64,000 nucleotides of DNA from an uncultured Mycoplasmatota bacterium (GTDB lineage: Bacteria > Bacillota_I > Bacilli_A > RF39 > UBA660). The stretch covers positions 1 through 64,000 of the forward strand of contig URVV01000003.1 of NCBI GenBank assembly GCA_900551455.1. The letters run 5' to 3'. A program made the translations under genes and the position numbers. Positions 1-8,651 of this stretch are shown in pieces. The first letter of the stretch is position 1. Each line of letters opens with the position of its first letter. Under the pieces are notes generated by a model, which made no database searches, was not told the DNA's origin, and saw only the letters and a program-made list of their open reading frames with translations.

Positions 1-24
1 TCCATTGTTTAAATTCTCTCTTTT

Positions 25-1260
25 TTATTTAGTCCTTGACATTGGGTACATTTTATTTTTTGTTAACTCGATTACTTCTTTGGATAATTCTTTTTGTATT
101 TTTTCATCATCAAGGTTGCTTAAGCATTTGGAGATAATTTTTGCGACAGCGATAAATTCTGGTTCTTTAAATCCACGAGTGGTCATTGCAGGAGTTCCTA
201 AGCGAATACCAGAGGTTTTCATTGGACTTTCAGTGTCTTTGGGAATGGTATTTTTGTTGACGGTTATGTGAATTTTATCTAGGGCTGTTTCAGCTTTTTT
301 ACCGGTTATTCCTAATTTTCCTTTGATGTCTACTAATAATAAGTGATTGTCGGTCCCGTTGGAAACAATTCTGAATCCTTCTTCTTGAAGGGTTTGACAT
401 AGGACTTTGGCATTTTTAATTACTTGTTTTTGATAGGCAATAAACTCTGGTTGTAAGGCTTCATAAAAGCATTGAGCCTTGGCAGCAATAATATGCATTA
501 ATGGACCGCCTTGAATTCCTGGGAAAACTGTTTTGTTAATTTTTTTGATGATTTCTTCATTATTTGTTAGAATAATGCCTCCTCTTGGGCCTCTTAATGT
601 TTTATGGGTAGTTGAGGTAACAACATCGGCATATGGAACAGGGTTTGGATGAAGTTTGGCAGCAACTAATCCGGCTATATGAGCCATATCTACCATTAGA
701 TAAGCGGATACAGAATCGGCAATTTCACGAAATTTCTGAAAATCGATAATTCTTGAATAGGCACTTGCTCCGGCTATTATCATCTTTGGCTTTTCTTTAA
801 GAACTAGTTTTTGTAATTCTTCATAGTTGATTGTCTCAGTTATAGGGTCAACATCATATGATATGATCTCATAATCTTGACCACTAAAGTTTAAACTGTG
901 ACCGTGGGTTAGATGCCCACCGTGACTTAGGTTCATTCCCATTACTTTATCATGGGGTTGTAATAAGGCACGATAGACGGCCATATTGGCACTTGTTCCG
1001 GAATGTGGTTGAACGTTAGCATAGGTACAGCCGAATAATTCTTTTAGGTATTCAATGGCTAGATTTTCTATTTTATCGACTATTTCACAGCCACCATAGT
1101 ATCTTTTCCCAGGATATCCTTCGGCATACTTATTAGTAAAGATGCTTCCTTGTAGTTTCATAACATCTTTTGAAGTGTAATTTTCACTGGCTATTAGTTC
1201 AATGTTATTTTTTTGACGTTTCTTTTCTTCTTTTAAATATTTTTCGATTAATTTATCCAT
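25..1260 (-). CDS. glyA: Serine hydroxymethyltransferase
   Basis: PLP enzyme that converts serine and tetrahydrofolate to glycine and 5,10-methylene-THF in the cytosol, the main one-carbon source. The 411 residues match the bacterial family length. Visible signatures are ELIASENYTS near the N-terminus, the YAEGYPGKRYYGG loop, and STTHKTLRGPRGG containing the PLP-binding Lys. The start is fixed by AAGGAG 10 bases upstream of ATG. It is the last gene of a minus-strand operon, 30 bases after a glycosyltransferase gene. The sequence is intact, and the stop lies 24 bases from the window edge. The identification is secure. Confidence 0.97.
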   Translation of the reverse strand: MDKLIEKYLKEEKKRQKNNIELIASENYTSKDVMKLQGSIFTNKYAEGYPGKRYYGGCEIVDKIENLAIEYLKELFGCTYANVQPHSGTSANMAVYRALLQPHDKVMGMNLSHGGHLTHGHSLNFSGQDYEIISYDVDPITETINYEELQKLVLKEKPKMIIAGASAYSRIIDFQKFREIADSVSAYLMVDMAHIAGLVAAKLHPNPVPYADVVTSTTHKTLRGPRGGIILTNNEEIIKKINKTVFPGIQGGPLMHIIAAKAQCFYEALQPEFIAYQKQVIKNAKVLCQTLQEEGFRIVSNGTDNHLLLVDIKGKLGITGKKAETALDKIHITVNKNTIPKDTESPMKTSGIRLGTPAMTTRGFKEPEFIAVAKIISKCLSNLDDEKIQKELSKEVIELTKNKMYPMSRTK

Positions 1261-1290
1261 ATTTTCTTAACTCCTTTTCGATATTTGTTT

Positions 1291-2421
1291 TTACATTTTT
1301 TTAATTAGTTTGAAAATTTTTTCAATTGATTTATTATTATCATATTTATTTAATCTATTTTTCATATTGTTTAAGAGATGTTTTCTTTTAAGTATTTTGT
1401 TAATTGTCTTGGCAAGGCGTCGTGGAGTTTTACAGTTAATGCCATAACCATTTTTACAAACGAATTTGGCATTATATATTTCATTACCGCCATTACCAGG
1501 AATAAGAAGCATTGGCTTTTTGGCTTCGAGGCATTCGGTTATACTTAGGCCTCCTGGTTTGGTAATAACAACGTCTGAGATGCTTAGGAGGTTATTTACT
1601 TCTTTCGAGAATCCTAAGATGTGAATGTTTTTGTAATTGGCGTCATGAATTAACTTCTCGGCTTTTCGTTTTAGTTTTTCATTTTTTCCACAGATGTAGA
1701 TAATATTGATGTTGTATTCTTCTTTTAAAATTCTTTTTAGATATTTTAAGGAGAATGTTGAACCAATACTACCACCGGCAAAGAAGAGGAATGTTTTCTT
1801 GGAATTATTGATGTGGTATTTTATTTTTAGTTCTTCTTTATTGGTTATTTTGGAAAATGATTCGGAAATGGGAATTCCATAAGGGTATATTTTTGATGGA
1901 TTTACACCACTGGTTACTAAATTATTTTTTAGAATCTCGTTGCTAACAATGATAGCATCTATACTTTTTTCTTCTTTTAGCCACATTTGATGGGGGGTAT
2001 AGTCTGTCATAATACTAATTATTTTGGCATTGGTTAAGTTTTTTTTGTTCAAGAGGCTTATTACGATGTTTCCAAAGAAATGAGTCGAAATGAAGATATC
2101 TGGATTAAATGATGTGATGACGGATTCTAGTTGTTTATTTTTAAAGATTGATTTAGTAGCCATTTTGTATGCTAGAGTTGTGCTTTTTAAGTCAAAAAAT
2201 TCATAAGCAATACTGAAAAAGAAACTGCTAATTTTATGTTTGAAATTTTGTTCAAAGGCTTTTTTACTAATTAATCCAATGATATTTTCGTAGTCCATTA
2301 AATCAATTAGTTTTATTTCATAATTGCTATTTTCTAATAAGTAATTGTATAAATAATTAGCGACAGTTTTGTGACCGGATCCATAGGTGGCATAAGCAAT
2401 TAGTATTTTTTTCTTTTTCAT
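1291..2421 (-). CDS. GT28-type diacylglycerol glucosyltransferase (UgtP/MGDG-synthase-like)
   Basis: Likely transfers a hexose from a UDP-sugar to diacylglycerol at the inner membrane face, making glycolipid. The 376 residues open with an MGDG-synthase signature (YATYGSGHKTVANYL, residues 10-24). The C-terminal half has the MurG-like nucleotide-sugar region FAGGSIGS and later TKPGGLSITECLEAKKPMLL. It has no signal peptide and should be a peripheral membrane protein. It sits directly after two plsC-like acyltransferase genes, so the operon couples acyl-chain and head-group steps of lipid synthesis. A MurG paralogue is possible, but the N-terminal GSGH motif and lipid neighbours favour UgtP. 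The exact sugar is not visible. Confidence 0.82.
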   Translation of the reverse strand: MKKKKILIAYATYGSGHKTVANYLYNYLLENSNYEIKLIDLMDYENIIGLISKKAFEQNFKHKISSFFFSIAYEFFDLKSTTLAYKMATKSIFKNKQLESVITSFNPDIFISTHFFGNIVISLLNKKNLTNAKIISIMTDYTPHQMWLKEEKSIDAIIVSNEILKNNLVTSGVNPSKIYPYGIPISESFSKITNKEELKIKYHINNSKKTFLFFAGGSIGSTFSLKYLKRILKEEYNINIIYICGKNEKLKRKAEKLIHDANYKNIHILGFSKEVNNLLSISDVVITKPGGLSITECLEAKKPMLLIPGNGGNEIYNAKFVCKNGYGINCKTPRRLAKTINKILKRKHLLNNMKNRLNKYDNNKSIEKIFKLIKKM

Positions 2422-2438
2422 TTTATCACCGACTTTTT

Positions 2439-3020
2439 TTATTTATTTTCCATTAAAGAAAGAATTTTATTTTTTAATAATTCGTTGGCTTTTTCATAAT
2501 CCATATTAGTTACTTTAAATGGTTGACCAATTCTTATTGTTAGGTTTTTGCTTCTGAAAACATAGTCACCACTTATTCCGAATGGAACAATATATGAATC
2601 GGTTTTGCTAGCCATTGAAACGGCTCCATATTTAAATGGAAGCAATTTTTCTTTGGTTTTATTTCTGGTTCCTTCGGGAAATAATCCGACGGCATATCCT
2701 TGTTTTAATAAATTTAGGGCGTGGTTTTTGGCCTCTTCATCGTGGATTTGGCGATTTACGGAGATACAGCCACAAGCTTTAAAAAACCAGGCGTGTTTAC
2801 CATCAAAGTATTCTTTTTTGGCCATATAGTGAATCATTCTTTTGGTGGATATCATTATTGAGCATTGATCCATTACGTGTAAGTGATTGCCACATACGAG
2901 AAATGAACCTTCTTTGGGAATATTTTCGGCACCAATAATTTTAGGATTATAGTATAGTTTAAATATTGGACCTAGAATACCTTTAAAAAATACATAACTT
3001 TTTTTATGTTCTTCTTTCAT
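2439..3020 (-). CDS. 1-acyl-sn-glycerol-3-phosphate acyltransferase family protein
   Basis: PlsC-like enzyme that would acylate lysophosphatidic acid to phosphatidic acid. The 193-residue length is short but normal for Firmicutes. The catalytic HX4D motif is NHLHVMD (residues about 45-51), and the acceptor-binding motif is FPEGTRNKTKEKLLPFKYGA (about 115-134). The start overlaps the stop of the upstream paralogue by 4 bases, indicating translational coupling. Two plsC-like genes in tandem suggest one may use an unusual acceptor such as a lysoglycolipid. The acyl donor cannot be read from the sequence. Confidence 0.88.
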   Translation of the reverse strand: MKEEHKKSYVFFKGILGPIFKLYYNPKIIGAENIPKEGSFLVCGNHLHVMDQCSIMISTKRMIHYMAKKEYFDGKHAWFFKACGCISVNRQIHDEEAKNHALNLLKQGYAVGLFPEGTRNKTKEKLLPFKYGAVSMASKTDSYIVPFGISGDYVFRSKNLTIRIGQPFKVTNMDYEKANELLKNKILSLMENK

Positions 3021-3589
3021 ATATTACTCCTTATTAGTTTTATTATTTTGTCTTCAAGAATTTTATTGTCTTTTTCGGCTTCACCAGTTACATTGTAAGG
3101 TTTTCCAAAACAGATGGTGACTGATTTACGAAATGGTTTATATTTTCCAGTTATGGAAAAGGGAATTATTTGAGTATTAGTTTTGGCAGCCATTTTTACG
3201 GCGCCTTTTTTAAAGGGCATAATTATTTCTTTAGTGCGATTAATGGTTCCTTCGGGAAAAATACCAATAATATTTCCAGATAATAAATATTCATTGGATT
3301 CTTTTATGGCTTTGGGATTTTTATTTTTTCTATCTACAGGAATGACCCCGACGGAGTTAAAAAAATATTTTTTAGGACCTTTAAATAGTTCTATTTTACC
3401 TAAGAAGTGAATTACTCTATTAGTAGATGACATTAGTAATAGTGGATCTAGATGGGAGGTGTGATTGCCTGCTAAAATAACTGGCCCTTCTTGAGGGAGA
3501 TACTCTTTATTTAAATATTTTACTTGATATATAGACATTACTAGTTTGTCTAAGGGAATAAGAATTTTATATAAAAATGCTTTTTTCAT
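3017..3589 (-). CDS. 1-acyl-sn-glycerol-3-phosphate acyltransferase family protein (second copy)
   Basis: A second PlsC-type acyltransferase of 190 residues with both signatures: HX4D in GNHTSHLDPLLL and FPEGTINRTKEIIMPFKKGA. It is clearly homologous to the downstream gene but divergent, so this is an old duplication with room for different acceptor preference. It overlaps both neighbours by 4 bases (gene 3586-3984 upstream, 2439-3020 downstream). The five-gene unit is therefore probably one transcript, read from the promoter at about 4002-4031. Confidence 0.88.
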   Translation of the reverse strand: MKKAFLYKILIPLDKLVMSIYQVKYLNKEYLPQEGPVILAGNHTSHLDPLLLMSSTNRVIHFLGKIELFKGPKKYFFNSVGVIPVDRKNKNPKAIKESNEYLLSGNIIGIFPEGTINRTKEIIMPFKKGAVKMAAKTNTQIIPFSITGKYKPFRKSVTICFGKPYNVTGEAEKDNKILEDKIIKLIRSNI

Positions 3590-3984
3590 TTTAACACTCT
3601 TTTCTTATATATTTCTTTTATTATTTTTTTGCCAGAACCGTTTTTGGTATCGGCATACTCTTCTTCGAAGGTATTTAAAATTTCATTTATTTGAAATAGA
3701 TTTTCATAATCTAAATACCCTTTTATGTTGATATCTATTAGTTCACTAGTAATATTATAAAATGCTTCTTCGTCGTGATGTTCAATAATATGAAGATAAG
3801 TATGTGAAGTTAAATCACATAATATTGCACAATTCCATCCTACAATGGGGCCATTTAACCTACTGGGAATTATTAAATGATGAAAGGTTATTTTGTTGGC
3901 ATAGTTGAGAGGATAGCCCATAAAATCATAACCATGTTCATATATTTTAAATTTTGAAATCATTAATTTTGTTTCTTCTTTCAT
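3586..3984 (-). CDS. Small protein with HNH-like histidine pattern, function unknown
   Basis: A 132-residue protein not recognised with certainty. The centre reads TFHHLIIPSRLNGP, then NCAILCD, then SHTYLHIIE. This spacing of HH, N and H resembles the beta-beta-alpha-metal core of HNH proteins (FHH, N-G-A-L, SH-x-yLH-x-iE), without the classical Cys pairs. The rest is acidic and helical, ending in a Lys-rich tail. There is no signal peptide or membrane segment. It is first in the lipid operon and overlaps the plsC-like gene by 4 bases, an unusual place for a nuclease. The HNH fold is an inference. An AAGGAAATAAT leader precedes the ATG. Confidence 0.5.
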   Translation of the reverse strand: MKEETKLMISKFKIYEHGYDFMGYPLNYANKITFHHLIIPSRLNGPIVGWNCAILCDLTSHTYLHIIEHHDEEAFYNITSELIDINIKGYLDYENLFQINEILNTFEEEYADTKNGSGKKIIKEIYKKRVLK

Positions 3985-4001
3985 ATTATTTCCTTTTAAT
4001 A

Positions 4002-4031
4002 ATTATATCACGTATTTATTTATATAAGCAA
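4002..4031 (-). promoter_or_regulatory. Sigma-A-type promoter for the lipid/glyA operon
   Basis: The minus strand reads TTGCTT, 18 bases, then a perfect TATAAT, about 18 bases before the ATG of gene 3586-3984. It is the only good promoter seen upstream of this five-gene unit. Confidence 0.6.
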
Positions 4032-4157
4032 CCTTTTGGTAAATAAATAATTATTATATTACATATTTTTTAATATAATATTTTAGTATATTTCTATGTT
4101 TTATTATTGGAAATATGAATGGTTTTGCTATTAAAGATGGAACTTTTTTAATACAAT

Positions 4158-4186
4158 TTGACATTTTGTATTTTTTATAGTAAACT
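4158..4186 (+). promoter_or_regulatory. Promoter for the HD-domain gene
   Basis: TTGACA, a 17-base spacer, then TAAACT on the plus strand, 32 bases ahead of the ATG at 4219. The -35 is perfect and the -10 is weak. Confidence 0.6.
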
Positions 4187-4218
4187 TTAATAGTGATTAT
4201 TAAAGGGGCATCAAAATA

Positions 4219-4725
4219 ATGTTAAAAATTAAAGATAAAAAATATAAGAATATAATTAAGCCGATTGTTAGGGATAGTTTGTTTAAGAAGACGTATTATA
4301 TTGAACATCACGGGATAAGTCGAATGGAACATATGATGAAGATTTCTTACTATTCTTATAATATTGCAAAAAAATTAAATATGGATTGTGAAGCAGTAGC
4401 TCGTGGAGCACTTTTACATGACTTTTATTTAGATGGTGATGAGAGGGGTAAAGGTAAAAAGTTTTTTGATACTTTTTCTCATCCGAAGAAGGCTTTAAAG
4501 ACTGCTAATGAGAATTTTTCACTTAGTGAGAAAGAAAAAAATATTATTGTTAGTCATATGTTTCCAATATATCCGGCATTACCTAAGTATAAGGAAAGTA
4601 TTTTGGTTAATGTTGTTGATAAAGTTGTTGGAGGATATGAATTAGCTAGAAGCGCTAAATGTAATTTTAAATATAAACTTGGTTATGTGTTAGTTTTGTT
4701 GGCAGTATTTATTAATACTAATTAG
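4219..4725 (+). CDS. HD-superfamily phosphohydrolase
   Basis: A 168-residue HD protein. Metal ligands are visible as EHHG...RMEHMM (residues about 30-42), ALLHDFYLD (about 72-80, the HD pair) and IVSHMFPIYP (about 115-124), followed by NVVDKVVGGYEL with the last Asp. These proteins hydrolyse phosphate esters of nucleotides or signalling molecules, and the substrate is not evident. The C-terminus (YVLVLLAVFIN) is hydrophobic. It is one of the few plus-strand genes in the core and a monocistronic unit: own promoter at 4158, AAAGGGG ribosome site, hairpin terminator at 4733. Confidence 0.8.
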   Translation: MLKIKDKKYKNIIKPIVRDSLFKKTYYIEHHGISRMEHMMKISYYSYNIAKKLNMDCEAVARGALLHDFYLDGDERGKGKKFFDTFSHPKKALKTANENFSLSEKEKNIIVSHMFPIYPALPKYKESILVNVVDKVVGGYELARSAKCNFKYKLGYVLVLLAVFINTN

Positions 4726-4732
4726 TAAGTAG

Positions 4733-4762
4733 AAAGATGGTTGGTTTGATCATCTTTTTTTG
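4733..4762 (+). terminator. Rho-independent terminator of the HD gene
   Basis: AAGATG...CATCTT stem followed by a run of seven T, just after the TAG stop. Confidence 0.7.
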
Positions 4763-4782
4763 ATGGTGTTTTTTAGCAATAT

Positions 4783-4806
4783 AAAAAACCCTCAATATTA
4801 AGGATT
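4783..4806 (-). terminator. Terminator of the tRNA-Glu transcript
   Basis: On the minus strand AATCCT...AGGGTT forms a six-pair stem (one G-U) followed by TTTTTT, 12 bases past the tRNA 3' CCA. Confidence 0.65.
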
Positions 4807-4817
4807 AATTACATAAA

Positions 4818-4893
4818 TGGTGACCTGTATGGGATTTGAACCCATGAATGTTACCTTGAGAGGGTAATGTGTTAACCATTTCACCAACAGGCC
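4818..4893 (-). tRNA. tRNA-Glu (anticodon CTC)
   Basis: A 76-base cloverleaf. The acceptor GGCCTGT pairs with ACAGGTC (one G-U), discriminator A, and CCA is encoded. The D-arm starts TTGGTGAAATGG, typical of tRNA-Glu. The anticodon stem TTACC/GGTAA encloses the loop CTCTCAA, giving anticodon CTC for GAG. The T-arm has GGTTCAAAT. It is a single isolated gene between the HD gene and a GT8 gene. Confidence 0.95.
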
Positions 4894-4925
4894 ATAATAA
4901 CAGTCTTTTAAACAGTGACGTTATT

Positions 4926-4954
4926 ATTTTAACATAAGTATTTATTTTTGACAA
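4926..4954 (-). promoter_or_regulatory. Promoter of tRNA-Glu
   Basis: TTGTCA, 17 bases, TAAAAT on the minus strand, about 30 bases before the tRNA. The -35 hexamer lies over the last codons of the GT8 gene. Confidence 0.55.
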
Positions 4955-5796
4955 TATGTCTTAGGAAAGTTTTTGTTTTTTTCTTCTTTTAAAAGAGAGT
5001 CATAGATGTAATAGTATATAGATAAAATGCCACGATATGATTTTTTCCAGGGTTTGTTTTTACCGTAATAATGAATTATTTTGGTATTTTTATTTACCCA
5101 GTTAAGATTTATTTTGTTCTTCTTGTGAGAGCGATTGTAAAGTTTAACTGCTCGATCTCCTAGATTATATATTAATTCATCGATAATTATGGTTTTATTT
5201 CCAAAGAGTGAACTGATAATATCTTGTTCTGGTAACATTAATTTGTGTTTATTTTTTTTAACATATGAATATATTATATTTTTTATATCTAAACCTCTTA
5301 ATTTTTTATTATTAATTAAGAGAATGCCAGCATTAATATATGGAGTATCTTTAGATAGGTTTAATCTAAGATTGTTAAATATTTTTACTATTCCAAAAAC
5401 GTGGCTAGTTGCAATATAGTAATTGTCTTTAAATGGATGATGGTAAAAATCTTTGATGGAGTTAATTACAACGATGTCTGGATCTAGGTAAAGTATTCTG
5501 TCTATTTCTTTTGGTAAATAGATTGAAGCAAATAATTTATAATATATTTCTAAAGGATATCGTTTATCGACGATGGGAAAATCTTTAAAATCATCGGATA
5601 AGACTTTTATATAGTTAATAGTGGTTTTTAGTTTATCAGCACTGGTAGTTAATTCTTTTTTGGTTGCTTGAGTAAAATCACGTTGCAAGATGTATATGTT
5701 AAATTTTTCGTCGGGGTTAGATACTTCGAGTGATTTTATTAAAACTTTTAGTTGATGAAGGTAATTTCTATTAGTAGTTATTAAAATATTTATCAT
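4942..5796 (-). CDS. GT8-family glycosyltransferase
   Basis: A 284-residue retaining hexosyltransferase of the LgtC/glycogenin type. The N-terminus INILITTNRNYLHQLKVLIKS is the GT8 nucleotide-sugar strand. The metal-binding DXD is LDPDIVVIN (about residues 103-111). YINAGILLINNKKLR and the C-terminal KIIHYYGKNKPWK are both GT8 hallmarks. It is probably cytosolic or peripheral and decorates surface polysaccharide or glycolipid; the acceptor is unknown. It follows the GT4 gene at 5881-7062 by 84 bases in the same direction, consistent with a shared envelope role. Confidence 0.87.
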   Translation of the reverse strand: MINILITTNRNYLHQLKVLIKSLEVSNPDEKFNIYILQRDFTQATKKELTTSADKLKTTINYIKVLSDDFKDFPIVDKRYPLEIYYKLFASIYLPKEIDRILYLDPDIVVINSIKDFYHHPFKDNYYIATSHVFGIVKIFNNLRLNLSKDTPYINAGILLINNKKLRGLDIKNIIYSYVKKNKHKLMLPEQDIISSLFGNKTIIIDELIYNLGDRAVKLYNRSHKKNKINLNWVNKNTKIIHYYGKNKPWKKSYRGILSIYYYIYDSLLKEEKNKNFPKTYCQK

Positions 5797-5880
5797 TTTA
5801 TCACCTATTATTTTATTATAATATATATTTTTTTTAAAATAAACGGCAGTTTTTATAAATTTGTTGGGGTTTTATTATTT

Positions 5881-7062
5881 TTAGTGCTTGGTTTTATTAA
5901 TTAGTTCTAAATATATTTGATAGGCTTCACTTACTTGATCAGACCAGGTTTTATATAAATCTATATAAGAATTTTTACTTACTTTACTATATAACTCTTT
6001 ATCTTTCATAATTTCTATTATTCTATCAGAATATGCTCCGATGGTGTTATCTGATAAAAATCCATTAATATTATCTGTTATTGTAGTGGCAGTGGCAGTA
6101 TTTTTTAGAAATAAGCCTGGTGTTTCTTGAGAAGCAGCTTCTATTCGGACAATGGCTGAGGTATCATATATTGAAGGAAATAGTAAGAGATCAGCTCTTT
6201 GGTAATAGTATGATAACTCTACTCTATCATATATTGGTCCACATAGGATAACATCATCTTCAAGATTATTTTGTTTAATGCGGGATTTTAGTTTATCTTC
6301 ATCTTGTCCAGTACCAACAAATAACATTTTAAAGTTTAGTTTTTTGTCTTTTTCTTTAACTACTTTTAAGGAGTCAACAATAAAGATAATATTTTTTAGA
6401 AGATTTATACGTCCTACGAAAAGAAATACTTTTTCGTGCTTTTTTAAATGATATAATTTATTTATATAGTTATTGGCTTGATTTTTGTCAGCTACTGGTA
6501 GCATTTCAGTAGCGTTGTCCATTACTCTGGGAATAGTTTTATAACCATAATCTTCGTTAAAGATACGAGCAGTTTCAGCATTAACAGCCCAACACTCATC
6601 ACACTTATTAAAAACTTTAATTATTTTATTGGTTAGTTTTGCTGATAAAAACTCGTTTTTAGTAGCTCTTTCAAAGTCTTGTTTAAATTGGCTATGCATT
6701 GTAGCAACGCAGGGAATGTGATGCCGTTTAGCATAATTTATTCCAGCTATACCTAAGGAAAATGGAGAATGGATATGAACAATGTCTAAGTGATACTTTT
6801 CTAATTCTTTTTTGAATTGGTAATCTATTTTAGGGGTTGGTAGTGAATAATCTAGGAAAGGAATTTTAATAGAATTACAGCGAACTACTTTGTAAGGAAG
6901 GGTTGAATCATCATAAAATCTACCGGTATATTTTGGTACAAAGACAATCACGTTAGCATATTTTATTAATCTTTTAGCATAGTTATCTATAACGGTTACT
7001 ACACCATCTATCATTGGATAGAATGAGTCATTAAATATTCCAATGGTTATTTTTTCTTTCAT
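5881..7062 (-). CDS. GT4-family glycosyltransferase, diacylglycerol 3-alpha-glucosyltransferase-like
   Basis: 393 residues with a GT4 layout. The N-terminal Rossmann half has IGIFNDSFYPMIDGVVTVID, typical of the alpha-glucosyl-diacylglycerol synthase branch. HIHSPFSLGIAG and ATMHSQFKQDF follow. The C-terminal half has FVGRINLLKN and the donor-binding EX7E-like region SIYDTSAIVRIEAASQETP. It likely glucosylates diacylglycerol from a UDP-sugar at the inner membrane. RBS GGGAGG lies 7 bases from the ATG. It is 18 bases after the DUF1846 gene, so the two are probably co-transcribed. The substrate is inferred from family resemblance. Confidence 0.85.
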   Translation of the reverse strand: MKEKITIGIFNDSFYPMIDGVVTVIDNYAKRLIKYANVIVFVPKYTGRFYDDSTLPYKVVRCNSIKIPFLDYSLPTPKIDYQFKKELEKYHLDIVHIHSPFSLGIAGINYAKRHHIPCVATMHSQFKQDFERATKNEFLSAKLTNKIIKVFNKCDECWAVNAETARIFNEDYGYKTIPRVMDNATEMLPVADKNQANNYINKLYHLKKHEKVFLFVGRINLLKNIIFIVDSLKVVKEKDKKLNFKMLFVGTGQDEDKLKSRIKQNNLEDDVILCGPIYDRVELSYYYQRADLLLFPSIYDTSAIVRIEAASQETPGLFLKNTATATTITDNINGFLSDNTIGAYSDRIIEIMKDKELYSKVSKNSYIDLYKTWSDQVSEAYQIYLELINKTKH

Positions 7063-7080
7063 TTGTATTCCTCCCTATTG

Positions 7081-8550
7081 TTAATTATTGTAATCTAGTG
7101 TGAGATATTCTGGTTCGCAAGTTAAGTTTATATTTAAGTTTTGGAAAGTTTTTTTATCACCGTTGGTAACAATATATGTAGCGTGAGCTTCTGCACCTTT
7201 TAATTTTTTTAGGTTATTTAGAGCTTTTTCAATAATAGGAGTAGTTGCTGAACATATTGATAAGGCTGTTAAAACTTCTGGTAATTGTAATCTTATTTCA
7301 CTGCTACTCATATCTTTTTTTAGTTTTAGCATTGGTTCTAATACTTTTGGTGATAAGAGATTAATATCATCTTGAATTTTAGTCAACTCTTTAATGGCAT
7401 TAATAATTAATGAACTGGCTGGGGAAAGGATATCTGTTTGTTTACCAGTGATAATTTTTCTTCCTACTTTCATAGCAATAACAGGAACGTTTTCTTTTTT
7501 ACTTTTAGTTAAGGCAGGTTTTACTACTTCAAGATAATCTTCTTCAATAGATAGTTCATTCATTAGTAATTTTATTCTTTTATATGAATCTTCGTCTGAT
7601 AGTCCTAATTTATAGTTATTTGTTTCGTGATAATAGCGACGAACTATTTCTCGTTTGGCAGATTCTTGGACAATTTTATCATTTGTTATACAGAATCCTA
7701 CCATATTTACTCCCATATCAGTTGGAGATTTATAGATATCTTTACCTGTGGCTTTGTTTAGGATACTTTTTAAAACAGGGAATAATTCAATATCACGGTT
7801 GTAATTTACTGCTGTTATACCATATTCTTGAAGATGGAAGGGATCTATCATATTCACATCTTTTAGATCAGCAGTAGCAGCTTCATATGCTAAATTTACT
7901 GGATGTTTTAGAGGAAGATTCCATACTGGAAATGTTTCAAATTTGGCATATCCGGCATTTACTCCTCTTTGATGTTCGTGGTATATTTGTGATAGACAGG
8001 TAGCTAATTTACCACTACCAGGACCGGGAGCATTAACTAAAATTAGTGGTTTTGTTGTTTCTATGTAGGGATTGGCTCCGTACCCTTCTTCACTTACAAT
8101 AGTATCTACGTCTGTTGGATAACCTTTTGTAAAGGTATGAATATATGTTTTGATACCATTACGATTTAATTTTTTTATAAATTTATCTACACTAATTTGA
8201 TTTTTATAGAGGGTTATTACAACGGAATTAACTGAAAATCCTAGTTTTTGAGAATCACTAATTAATCTTAGGACTTCAGTATCATAAGTTATACCATACT
8301 CTCCCCTAGTTTTGTTTTTTTCAATATCATTAGCATTGATGCAAAAAATTATTTCTAGATCTTTTTTTAGTTCTTTAAACATATTTATTTTAGCATCACT
8401 GAGAAATCCTGGCAAGACTCTTGCAGCGTGGTTATCATCAAATAATTTACCACCAATTTCTAAGTATAGTTTATCAAATAGTTTAAATCTTTCTTTTATT
8501 TTTTCACTTTGAATCTTAACATATTTTTTATTGTCAAAACCTATATTCAT
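7081..8550 (-). CDS. DUF1846 family protein
   Basis: A 489-residue cytosolic protein of the DUF1846 family, common in Firmicutes and of unknown function. The N-terminus MNIGFDNKKYVKIQSEKI and GGKLFDDNHAARVLPGF are characteristic. NAPGPGSGKLATCLSQIYHEH (about residues 175-195) looks like a P-loop, suggesting nucleotide binding. I place the start at the ATG at 8550 because GGTGG lies 7 bases upstream and it matches the family N-terminus. A longer reading from TTG at 8562 would run through that ribosome site. It precedes a lipid glycosyltransferase gene and has its own promoter at 8567. Confidence 0.85.
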   Translation of the reverse strand: MNIGFDNKKYVKIQSEKIKERFKLFDKLYLEIGGKLFDDNHAARVLPGFLSDAKINMFKELKKDLEIIFCINANDIEKNKTRGEYGITYDTEVLRLISDSQKLGFSVNSVVITLYKNQISVDKFIKKLNRNGIKTYIHTFTKGYPTDVDTIVSEEGYGANPYIETTKPLILVNAPGPGSGKLATCLSQIYHEHQRGVNAGYAKFETFPVWNLPLKHPVNLAYEAATADLKDVNMIDPFHLQEYGITAVNYNRDIELFPVLKSILNKATGKDIYKSPTDMGVNMVGFCITNDKIVQESAKREIVRRYYHETNNYKLGLSDEDSYKRIKLLMNELSIEEDYLEVVKPALTKSKKENVPVIAMKVGRKIITGKQTDILSPASSLIINAIKELTKIQDDINLLSPKVLEPMLKLKKDMSSSEIRLQLPEVLTALSICSATTPIIEKALNNLKKLKGAEAHATYIVTNGDKKTFQNLNINLTCEPEYLTLDYNN

Positions 8551-8566
8551 CTTTACCACCAATTAT

Positions 8567-8596
8567 ATTATACAATAGGTAAATATTAGTTAACAA
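8567..8596 (-). promoter_or_regulatory. Promoter of the DUF1846-GT4 operon
   Basis: TTGTTA, 18 bases, perfect TATAAT on the minus strand, 17 bases before the chosen ATG at 8550. Confidence 0.5.
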
Positions 8597-8616
8597 GAAA
8601 ATTATAAAAAAGAGAA

Positions 8617-8646
8617 AGACTATTAACAAATAATTGTCAATAGTCT
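8617..8646 (-). terminator. Terminator of gltX
   Basis: AGACTATT/AATAGTCT hairpin followed on the minus strand by TTCTCTTTTTT, immediately after the gltX stop. Confidence 0.7.
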
Positions 8647-8651
8647 GTAAA

